This document shows positions 57,905-64,000 of a stretch of 64,000 nt of DNA, one piece after another; within the stretch, counting starts at the first letter, position 1; each line of letters opens with the position of its first letter. Position numbers and translations under genes: made by a program. The notes beneath the pieces are model-generated. The model was not told the origin of the DNA and did no database searches. It was given only the letters and a program-made list of their open reading frames with translations. The DNA lies in the NCBI GenBank assembly GCA_017302575.1, contig JAFLDD010000001.1, positions 1,050,629 to 1,114,628 of the forward strand, written 5' to 3'. The DNA is from Alphaproteobacteria bacterium. Lineage in GTDB: Bacteria; Pseudomonadota; Alphaproteobacteria; Rickettsiales; UBA3002.

Positions 57905-58567
57905 ATGATTCGTTGTCACCAAATCGGTTTGGAATATCTTGCAGGCAAGCCTGTGCTCAAGCAACTCTCGTTGCATCTTGAGGCTGGCTCGTTCACGTTT
58001 ATTGCTGGCGCATCGGGCGCGGGTAAATCTTCGCTACTTAGTTTGCTTGCTTTGTCGCTTAAGCCCACATCAGGCAGTTTGCACCTGTTTGGTAATGACG
58101 TCACAGAACTTACCCGTGAAGAATTGCCAGATTATCGCCGCAAAATCGGCACGGTATTTCAGGATTTTCAATTACTCAATCATCTCACCGTGGCGCAGAA
58201 TGTAGCGCTTCCCTTGAAAATCATGGGCGAGGAAACGGAAGAGATTGATGAAAAAGTAGGTGAATTACTGGCGTGGATTGGCCTTGATGGATTTGCCGAT
58301 GTGCGCCCCTCACAGCTTTCAGGTGGCCAGAAGCAGCGCGTGGCGATTGCCCGTGCCGTTATCAATAAGCCCCTGCTCATTTTGGCGGACGAACCGACTG
58401 GTAACCTCGACCACGAACTCAGCATGAAGCTGATGCACCTATTCCGCTCGCTCAATAAAGTTGGCACAACGATTGTCTTCGCCACCCACGACGAATCACT
58501 GATGGCTTCGTTTGATTATCCTGTGCTTTATCTGCGCGACGGGCAGTTACAGCGCGCGCGACGCTAG
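57905..58567 (+). CDS. ftsE: FtsE, cell-division ABC-transporter ATPase
   Basis: 220 residues. Walker [11 protein letters not shown]-loop [18 protein letters not shown], signature [15 protein letters not shown], Walker [14 protein letters not shown] and the H-loop ATHDE. FtsE works with the membrane protein FtsX to control septal peptidoglycan hydrolases. Its partner ftsX is not downstream but 1.8 kb away on the opposite strand. The 3' end overlaps plsC by 21 bases. Confidence 0.94.
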   Translation: MIRCHQIGLEYLAGKPVLKQLSLHLEAGSFTFIAGASGAGKSSLLSLLALSLKPTSGSLHLFGNDVTELTREELPDYRRKIGTVFQDFQLLNHLTVAQNVALPLKIMGEETEEIDEKVGELLAWIGLDGFADVRPSQLSGGQKQRVAIARAVINKPLLILADEPTGNLDHELSMKLMHLFRSLNKVGTTIVFATHDESLMASFDYPVLYLRDGQLQRARR

Positions 58568-59245
58568 TTCGATTTGCTCTTTCAGCTGCTTCATCCATGC
58601 GTGCTTGTCTTCGCCACATGCAGCCAGTGCGGGCAGAAATTGCATCACCGCATGCCCTGATGTTTTCCATACTGGGCGCTTGGGCCAAAATTTACCGGCG
58701 TTGAGCGCAACAGGAATCACTGGCCAACCCAGCGCTGCACTTAGCTTTGCAACGCCGCTATGATAGGTTGTATCTGCACCAACTTTGCCACGCGTGCCTT
58801 CGGGAAAGATAACAATCGGGCGGCCTGAATTCTTGGCATTTTGTACTTGCGACAGAATCTGCTCCATCGCTTTTTTACGATCCGCGCGGTTAATGGCGAT
58901 TTGATTGGAGCGCCAGAGATACCAACCGAAAAAGGGAATCCAATAGAGTTCACGCTTAAGAATAAAAAGCGGGCGATTCAGCGTACGCCAGAGCATCAAC
59001 GTATCCCATGCGGATTGATGTTTGCTGGCAAAAATAGCCTTCTCACGCGGTAATGACTCAGCACCGCGCACTTCAGAGGTTATATTGCAACTGAGGCGCA
59101 GCCATAGCAACGTAACGCCTGACCAGAAATCTGCCACCCACCACACCAGTTTGGTGTGTACTAACGCTGGCGCTGCGACAATGCCAAGCAACGCCGTGAA
59201 CGGCAACCAAAGCGCGAAGAACACTAGCGTGCGTAGAATGCTCAT
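58547..59245 (-). CDS. plsC: PlsC-type 1-acyl-glycerol-3-phosphate acyltransferase
   Basis: 232 residues. One N-terminal membrane segment, then the acyltransferase motifs KHQSAWDT (HX4D) and IVIFPEGTRGKVG (EGTR). It makes phosphatidic acid for phospholipid synthesis. ATG 59245 overlaps the ydcF-like stop (ATGA), so it is the last gene of the ftsX-gmhB-ydcF-plsC operon. An in-frame start at 59281 is possible. Confidence 0.92.
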   Translation of the reverse strand: MSILRTLVFFALWLPFTALLGIVAAPALVHTKLVWWVADFWSGVTLLWLRLSCNITSEVRGAESLPREKAIFASKHQSAWDTLMLWRTLNRPLFILKRELYWIPFFGWYLWRSNQIAINRADRKKAMEQILSQVQNAKNSGRPIVIFPEGTRGKVGADTTYHSGVAKLSAALGWPVIPVALNAGKFWPKRPVWKTSGHAVMQFLPALAACGEDKHAWMKQLKEQIELASRAL

Positions 59246-59832
59246 GCGCGGTGAATGCGCGTGCGGAACCACACGAGCCAATATTTATGGAATTCTCTGA
59301 GCACAAGCGTGCGCGAATAGCTGTCTGCCCACCAACGTTTGGTTTGAAATTTTGGTGGCATCACTGCATCGGGAATCACAAACACTTCTGGTATCGCGCG
59401 CTCAAACTCCATCACACTACGTGGCATGTGGTAATTGGATGTAACGAGGCGAATCGTGGTAAGACCGCGTGAACGAATCATGCGCGCCGCTTCATGCGCG
59501 TTGGTATAGGTGCTGTCAGCCGCATAATCGAGCAGCAGTTCCGCCGCATTCTTTTGGATTTTATCTTTGATTGCTGTTGTACCATATTCACGCAGCAACT
59601 CATCACGCGTGGTGGTTTTACCTACGCCGCTAATAAAGAGAATTGGCGCTTTGTCGCGCCCTAATAACTGAAAGCCACGCTCCAAACGCAACACGCCGCC
59701 AGTCAGTGCAACAATCGCGTCAGTGCTGGTATCATCCGTAGTGCCGTGCGCAGGTATACGCTGCACGAACAGCAGCAGCGCGATGAACCACGCAAGCAAT
59801 AAAGCAGCACAAACTGTTACGATAGGGCGCAT
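59242..59832 (-). CDS. YdcF/ElyC-type DUF218 membrane protein
   Basis: 196 residues. N-terminal helix (VTVCAALLLAWFIALLLF) and a DUF218 domain: AIVALTGGVLRLERGFQLL, PILFISGVGKTT and TIRLVTSNYHMPRSVMEFER. DUF218 proteins (SanA, ElyC, YdcF) are linked to envelope integrity and undecaprenyl-carrier metabolism. It overlaps gmhB and plsC, so it is in the same operon. Confidence 0.88.
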   Translation of the reverse strand: MRPIVTVCAALLLAWFIALLLFVQRIPAHGTTDDTSTDAIVALTGGVLRLERGFQLLGRDKAPILFISGVGKTTTRDELLREYGTTAIKDKIQKNAAELLLDYAADSTYTNAHEAARMIRSRGLTTIRLVTSNYHMPRSVMEFERAIPEVFVIPDAVMPPKFQTKRWWADSYSRTLVLREFHKYWLVWFRTRIHRA

Positions 59833-60365
59833 GCACGAATATGATGAGACGCTTCTAGCAGATGTTCAACGACGATAACAGGCTGAAGATGTGCGGGGAT
59901 CGATTTTGCTTCTGTTTCAGCGCCTTTGCCTGTTCTTACCAATATTTTTTTACAGCCTGCTGAATGAGCGGCTTCCAAATCGCGCAACATATCGCCGACC
60001 ATAAACGTATCGGCAGGATTGGCCCCAAACTGCGTGAGCGCCTCTTGCAGCATTCCAGGATTTGGCTTGCGACGATGGGTGGCATGTTCAGGCGCTTCGG
60101 TGGCTGCATAGATCGCGTCAATCTTGCCGCCTGCAGCGTGCGCGGCCTCATGCAGCTTACGATGAATCGCATCCAGTGTTTTTTGAGTCATTCTGCCCCG
60201 CCCGACAGCAGACTGATTGGTGCAGATCGCAACATGAAAGCCTGCTTGCGAAAGCGCAGCGATGGCTTCGAGCGCTTGCGGGAAAATATGAAAATCCTCT
60301 ACACGCAGAATACCTTCGGGTGCGTCCCGATTGATTACGCCGTCACGGTCGAGCAGCACCAGCAT
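59817..60365 (-). CDS. gmhB: GmhB-type HAD phosphatase (heptose-1,7-bisphosphatase family)
   Basis: 182 residues from ATG 60365, which overlaps the ftsX stop (TAATG). HAD motif I LVLLDRDGVINRD, motif II ICTNQSAVGRG, the KPNPGML lysine and MVGDMLRDLEAA are all visible. GmhB removes the C7 phosphate of a heptose bisphosphate for LPS core or related sugars. The substrate assignment follows the family; a histidinol-phosphatase activity is less likely. Confidence 0.88.
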   Translation of the reverse strand: MLVLLDRDGVINRDAPEGILRVEDFHIFPQALEAIAALSQAGFHVAICTNQSAVGRGRMTQKTLDAIHRKLHEAAHAAGGKIDAIYAATEAPEHATHRRKPNPGMLQEALTQFGANPADTFMVGDMLRDLEAAHSAGCKKILVRTGKGAETEAKSIPAHLQPVIVVEHLLEASHHIRACALS

Positions 60366-61243
60366 TAGTGCATCTGTGCGAGCATGGATTGCACGGTCAC
60401 ACGCGTAGCAACCCACGCCACAAGCGCGGTGAATACTGGCAAGGCGATGAGGCTAAGAATATGTGATGTGGTGATCGTAAGCGTAGGCAGAATGGGGCTT
60501 TCCCATTGCTGGGTTGCAATCACTGCGAATCCCATAATGACTATCGTAAATACGATGCCCAGCAGCGCGCCACGCCCCGCAAGCCATGCGCTGTTAATTT
60601 GAAATTGGCGCAGGATATAGTCGTCCGTTGCGCCGAACATATGCAACAAGCTGACTGTTTTGAAATGCAGCTTCAAGCTGGTGCGCGACACTAAGACAAT
60701 CATCGCAACCATGCAGAGCATCAACGCGGAGGCGATAAATATCACGACAGCCTGTACATATTTAAGCGCGTGCGCCATGTGGTCGAGCCATGGGCCACGA
60801 TCTTCCACCAATGCGCCTTTGCTGATTTTTTCCAACTCGGCACTGAGTGCCAATACATCCACGGTGGTTTTATCCTTCGCAACCGCCGTTTTAACGTCGA
60901 TCATCACAGGTAACGCCAGATCATCCAGCGCGAGGTTGCTGCCCAGCCATGGCTTGAGCAACCCTTCCATTTGTTTTTTACCAACCACCACTACGTCCTG
61001 AACGCCTTGCGTGCGCTTTAACAGGGCAATCACTTTATCAAGCGTGGCGCTATTCGTGTCGCTTGATAATTCGATTTGCAGCGTGCCATAGACATCACGC
61101 GCTTGGGTTTGAATATTATTAGATAGCGAGAACGCGACCATTAACAGCAACGCAGAAAACCCAACCAGACATGCCACCATCAAGGGTAGCATACGGTGCG
61201 CATCGTCGCGCGCGAAGGGAATGTCACTGGAGGGTTGTCGCAT
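60365..61243 (-). CDS. ftsX: FtsX-like cell-division permease
   Basis: 292 residues. Four membrane helices: one near the N-terminus (LMVACLVGFSALLLMVAF), a large extracytoplasmic loop (residues 50-160), and three towards the C-terminus (VVIFIASALMLCMVAMIVLV and two more). KTVSLLHMFGATDDYILRQFQ is the conserved FtsX motif. It would form a complex with FtsE, which is encoded on the other strand 1.8 kb away. It begins 33 bases after grpE and overlaps gmhB. Confidence 0.9.
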   Translation of the reverse strand: MRQPSSDIPFARDDAHRMLPLMVACLVGFSALLLMVAFSLSNNIQTQARDVYGTLQIELSSDTNSATLDKVIALLKRTQGVQDVVVVGKKQMEGLLKPWLGSNLALDDLALPVMIDVKTAVAKDKTTVDVLALSAELEKISKGALVEDRGPWLDHMAHALKYVQAVVIFIASALMLCMVAMIVLVSRTSLKLHFKTVSLLHMFGATDDYILRQFQINSAWLAGRGALLGIVFTIVIMGFAVIATQQWESPILPTLTITTSHILSLIALPVFTALVAWVATRVTVQSMLAQMH

Positions 61244-61276
61244 GGAAAGTAAACTAGCGTTAGTCGGTGCGAATGT

Positions 61277-61855
61277 CTAGACACTCGTGTTCAATGTCGC
61301 ACTGTTATTATTGGTGGCAACTACCACCATTGCAGGGCGCAAGAGGCGGTCGTGAATGATATAGCCTGCCTGCAACACTTGTAAGATAGTGCCCGCCTCG
61401 GCTTTACCGTCTTCCACCTGCGTGACGGCTTGATGGAAATTATGGTCGAATTTCTGGCCCAATGGGTCAAGACGCTTAATGCCGTGCTTCTCAAATGCGC
61501 CCAACAGTTCCTTGAGTGTCATTTCTACACCAATTGCGAGGTTACCAACGGCTGGCTGTTCTTTGCGCAGTTCTGGTGAGATTGCATCCACCGCGCGCTG
61601 TAAGTTTTCGAGCACACCCACTAAATCACCTGCAAATTTACTCACAGCATATTTAGCTGTGTCGGCCTGATCGCGCTCGGCGCGGCGGCGAATATTCTCA
61701 ACTTCAGCGAGCGCGCGCAATGACTGGTCTTTGAGTGCCGCGACTTCTTTTTCTTTCTCTTCCAATAGCACATTCAGCGCGCGGGCAATTGCCTCGGCGT
61801 CTGGCTGTTCCTCGGGTGGCATTTCGGGTTCGTGCTGTTCTGCTGCTTCAGTCAT
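61277..61855 (-). CDS. grpE: GrpE, nucleotide-exchange factor for DnaK
   Basis: 192 residues: acidic N-terminus, long helix (LEEKEKEVAALKDQSLRALA, VENIRRRAERDQADTAKYA) and the beta-wing region (KFDHNFHQAVTQVED, GYIIHDRLLRPAMVVVA). ATG 61855 has AAGG upstream. In many alphaproteobacteria hrcA stands between rph and grpE; here it is absent and grpE faces rph directly. Inverted repeats occupy its leader. Confidence 0.95.
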   Translation of the reverse strand: MTEAAEQHEPEMPPEEQPDAEAIARALNVLLEEKEKEVAALKDQSLRALAEVENIRRRAERDQADTAKYAVSKFAGDLVGVLENLQRAVDAISPELRKEQPAVGNLAIGVEMTLKELLGAFEKHGIKRLDPLGQKFDHNFHQAVTQVEDGKAEAGTILQVLQAGYIIHDRLLRPAMVVVATNNNSATLNTSV

Positions 61856-61898
61856 ATGCGCCTTAATTTTTAAATTATGTTCGTTCGCTACGCGACGC

Positions 61899-61987
61899 AA
61901 AATCACCGCTTTTGGCAGTGATTTTGATAGTGTTTCCTAATCATGGTAATTCGGAAACACTATGTCACGTTTCGATGATTTTTCAAG
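61899..61987 (-). promoter_or_regulatory. grpE promoter/leader with two inverted repeats and sigma-32-like -35
   Basis: On the minus strand CTTGAAA (plus 61981-61987) could be a heat-shock sigma -35, with a -10 around 61959-61964. An 11-base inverted repeat, ATAGTGTTTCC (61927-61937) and GGAAACACTAT (61953-61963), overlaps the presumed -10 and start point. A second, AAAATCAC (61899-61906) and GTGATTTT (61918-61925), lies within the leader. Neither is the CIRCE element. It may be an operator, a leader hairpin, or both. Confidence 0.6.
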
Positions 61988-62045
61988 CCTCCCGTTGCAT
62001 GTAGGGTGAAAGCGGGCTATTTCAAGCCATATCAACGGAGAATTT

Positions 62046-62765
62046 ATGCCGCGTTCCTTCAATCGTACCGCCGCCGATTTACGCCCTGTCACCCTTACAG
62101 CGGGCGTGTCGCGCCATGCGGAAGGCTCGTGCTTGGTGGAATTTGGTCACACGAAAGTGCTCTGCACCGCGAGTGTGGATGATTTTGTACCACCATGGCT
62201 GCGCAATACTGGCAAGGGATGGGTAACGGCGGAATATGGCATGTTGCCGCGCGCGACGAATAGCCGCAATCCACGCGAAGCGGCAAAAGGCAAGCAATCG
62301 GGTCGCACGCAAGAAATCCAACGCCTGATTGGGCGCTCGCTGCGCACATCGATTGATTTGGGGCTGCTCGGCGAACGACAGCTTGTGATTGATTGTGACG
62401 TGCTCGAAGCAGATGGCGGCACACGCACTGCCAGTATCACAGGTGCCTACGTCGCGCTTTATGGCGCGGTTCAGACCCTCATGAAGCGTGGGCTTATTCA
62501 AAAAACACCGATGATTGCACCTGTTGCAGCTATTTCGTGCGGCATTGTGAATGGTGAAGCGTTCCTAGATTTGGATTACGAAGAAGACTCGGGCGCGGAG
62601 GTCGATGCAAACGTGGTGCTGACGGGTAATGGCCGATTAGTCGAAGTGCAAATGTCGGGCGAGGAAGCGACCTTCACCCACGAACAAATGCAGCAATTAC
62701 TTTCACTGGCGATGGCGGGTGGCCAGTTGCTTATGGCGAAACAAAAGGAAGCTCTGGGTTTTTAA
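62046..62765 (+). CDS. rph: RNase PH
   Basis: 239 residues. Phosphorolytic 3' trimming of tRNA precursors. The sequence begins [20 protein letters not shown] and shows [13 protein letters not shown], the arginine-rich [36 protein letters not shown] and [22 protein letters not shown] lies before the ATG. It abuts rdgB with a one-base overlap. Length is normal. Confidence 0.97.
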   Translation: MPRSFNRTAADLRPVTLTAGVSRHAEGSCLVEFGHTKVLCTASVDDFVPPWLRNTGKGWVTAEYGMLPRATNSRNPREAAKGKQSGRTQEIQRLIGRSLRTSIDLGLLGERQLVIDCDVLEADGGTRTASITGAYVALYGAVQTLMKRGLIQKTPMIAPVAAISCGIVNGEAFLDLDYEEDSGAEVDANVVLTGNGRLVEVQMSGEEATFTHEQMQQLLSLAMAGGQLLMAKQKEALGF

Positions 62766-63376
62766 TGCGCACTATTTCGTCACCGCTCCTACTGGCTAGC
62801 CACAACCAAGGCAAACTGGTTGAGATTCGTGATTTACTGAAGCCCTATGCGCTAGAAGTTATTTCTGCTGCCGAAAAGAACGTGAGCGAGCCAGAGGAGA
62901 CGGGTGCAAGCTTTGCTGAGAATGCAGCCCTCAAAGCGCTACACAGTGCTAAGGCAACGGGGCTGATTGCCCTCGCCGATGATTCGGGCCTTTCCGTAGC
63001 AGGGCTTGATGGCGCACCTGGTATCTATTCGGCGCGCTGGGCAGGTGAACGCAAGGATTTTGCCTTCGCCATGCAACGTGTGCATGACGAGCTTGCTGCC
63101 AAGTCTATCGCCCCTCAGGGTGCGGCTGCATCCTTCATATGCAATCTCGCGCTGGGCTGGCCTGATGGCTATGTCGAGCATGTTGAGGGTGAGATTAAAG
63201 GCACACTTACCTTTCCGCCACGCGGTGATAAGGGGTTTGGCTATGATCCGATTTTTATTCCTGAGGGTTATGATGTAACCTTTGCCGAAATGGATGCGAA
63301 TACCAAACATCGTATCAGCCATCGTGGACGAGCATTCGCATTGCTTGCCAAGCGTTTGGCAAAAGAGGCCGCATGA
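62765..63376 (+). CDS. rdgB: RdgB/HAM1 dITP/XTP pyrophosphatase
   Basis: 203 residues. It removes non-canonical purine triphosphates. LLASHNQGKLVEIRDLL, ETGASFAENAALKA, LADDSGLSVAGLDGAPGIYS and GFGYDPIFIP are the family motifs, with SHRGRAFA at the end. It overlaps rph and the next gene, forming the usual rph-rdgB operon. Confidence 0.96.
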   Translation: MRTISSPLLLASHNQGKLVEIRDLLKPYALEVISAAEKNVSEPEETGASFAENAALKALHSAKATGLIALADDSGLSVAGLDGAPGIYSARWAGERKDFAFAMQRVHDELAAKSIAPQGAAASFICNLALGWPDGYVEHVEGEIKGTLTFPPRGDKGFGYDPIFIPEGYDVTFAEMDANTKHRISHRGRAFALLAKRLAKEAA

Positions 63377-63918
63377 CAAAGCTGTTATCACTTGCTGCAT
63401 CCTATCGCCCCGATTCACTGAATCGCATGCTGGTAGATTATGCTGCCAAAATTGCCCACGGGATCGGCGCGACCATTGAATCGCTGGACTATGCGGCGAT
63501 TGATGCGCCCATGTATCGCGACGAAGCCACCACACTGCCTGATGGGGCGATGAAACTGAAAGCAGCGATTGCACGCAACCATGGCATGTTGTTGGCAGCA
63601 CCTGAATATAATTGGTCGATGCCAGGCTCGCTGAAAAACCTCATCGACTGGTTATCGATTGACTCCACCACCGCGTTCAAAGGTAAGACGATTTTACTGC
63701 TTTCGGCCTCGCCTTCCGAGCGCGGCGGGCGCATGGGATTGCAGCAGTTGCGCGTGCCACTTGAAGTGCTGGGCGGCTATGTTTTCCCGAATATTATTTC
63801 CATCGGCAATGCGAAGCGCAACCTGATTGCCAACGCCATTACAGTGCCGAAAGAAGAACGTTATGTAACCGATACTGTCACCGAGTTCGTACATTACACA
63901 CGGCGTTTATGCGATTAA
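63373..63918 (+). CDS. NADPH-dependent FMN reductase-family flavoprotein
   Basis: 181 residues with a flavodoxin-like fold: LLSLAASYRPDSLNRML at the phosphate loop, LLAAPEYNWSMPGSLKNLID, the typical PEYN/GSLKN flavin-binding signature, and LLSASPSERGG. Family members reduce FMN, quinones or azo compounds; substrate unknown. It overlaps rdgB by four bases and the following gene by ten. Confidence 0.9.
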   Translation: MTKLLSLAASYRPDSLNRMLVDYAAKIAHGIGATIESLDYAAIDAPMYRDEATTLPDGAMKLKAAIARNHGMLLAAPEYNWSMPGSLKNLIDWLSIDSTTAFKGKTILLLSASPSERGGRMGLQQLRVPLEVLGGYVFPNIISIGNAKRNLIANAITVPKEERYVTDTVTEFVHYTRRLCD

Positions 63919-64000
63919 TTGCTGCACTGATTGGGTTATGCTTTGCTGCGCCTTCTTTTGCACAAGAGGTGGACGGCAAAACGCTCGTGCAGGTTACGCC
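63909..64000 (+). CDS. Exported protein, 5' end only (cut by window edge)
   Basis: Thirty codons are visible. They begin MRLIAALIGLCFAAPSFAQE, a clear Sec signal with cleavage after SFA, then VDGKTLVQVT. Its ATG overlaps the end of the FMN reductase gene, so it belongs to the same operon. The opening is compatible with a DsbD-type N-terminal domain but too little is present to assign a family. Confidence 0.6.
   Translation, partial: MRLIAALIGLCFAAPSFAQEVDGKTLVQVT

Overview
The window is a stretch of an alphaproteobacterial chromosome at roughly 50% GC. The reasons are the class I lysyl-tRNA synthetase, the argH / small lipoprotein / lysA order, the hpt / zinc-ribbon / ftsE block, the rph / rdgB pair divergent from grpE, a YdcH-type DUF465 protein and an eight-gene cco locus. 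The gene set suggests a free-living, facultatively anaerobic, probably nitrate- or NO-exposed bacterium with versatile respiration. No rRNA, tRNA, CRISPR array or recognisable insertion sequence was found.

Layout. (1) 1-9.8 kb, anaerobic and molybdenum-cofactor block: the end of ubiV (O2-independent ubiquinone synthesis); a regulator joining a NIT nitrate-sensing domain to a Crp/Fnr half; an FNR-type box followed by a Moco riboswitch; then moaA-moaCB-moeA-moaD-moaE-mobA and a small unknown gene. moeB converges on this operon. A hemerythrin-type NO/iron-sulfur repair protein and a TauE-type permease follow. (2) 9.8-21.4 kb, accessory-looking region: a small gene pair often seen in mobile DNA; a tRNA-3'-end-like 16-base direct repeat that recurs 9.9 kb later; three copies of a dispersed repeat that carries a conserved minus-strand reading frame; a sulfur-responsive module (BigR-like repressor, rhodanese); a cyanide-insensitive-type bd oxidase with a small third subunit; and an AT-rich operon ending in a 1004-residue RTX protein with a permuted papain-like N-terminus. 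(3) 21.5-31.7 kb: a second Crp/Fnr regulator, ompW, and the operon DsbD_2-like-ccoNOQP-ccoGHIS for cbb3 oxidase and its assembly. A perfect FNR box lies at 23,348 and a near-perfect one at 31,654. (4) 31.8-36.9 kb: one gene for a 1702-residue protein that joins an M48-type zinc metallopeptidase, a long helical middle, an ABC1/UbiB-like kinase domain and hydrophobic C-terminal segments. (5) 37-50.5 kb, surface and second-messenger block: NfrB/NfrA-like exopolysaccharide genes with a c-di-GMP-binding MshEN domain, an anti-sigma-type ATPase, a cNMP-binding protein, a TPR/beta-barrel protein, a CHASE2 adenylate cyclase, a FecR protein with its TPR partner, DUF3307 and a triple-SPOR protein. (6) 50.6-64 kb, housekeeping: lysS, HAD phosphatase, tlpA, argH, lysA, hpt, ftsE, then the oppositely oriented ftsX-gmhB-ydcF-plsC block, grpE, rph, rdgB, an FMN reductase and the start of an exported protein.

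How it fits together. Blocks 1 and 3 read as one respiratory regulon. Nitrate sensing (NIT-Crp) and FNR/DNR-type boxes would control Moco synthesis, anaerobic quinone synthesis, nitrosative repair, OmpW and the high-affinity cbb3 oxidase. Block 2 adds a sulfide- and cyanide-tolerant oxidase beside sulfur-handling genes, apparently within an acquired segment. Block 5 looks like a locally wired cAMP and c-di-GMP circuit for the cell surface. The strongest candidates for undescribed biology are the protease-kinase giant (31,784-36,892), the NIT-Crp regulator (729-2,306), the RTX papain-like operon (16,908-21,190) and the antisense-coding repeat family.
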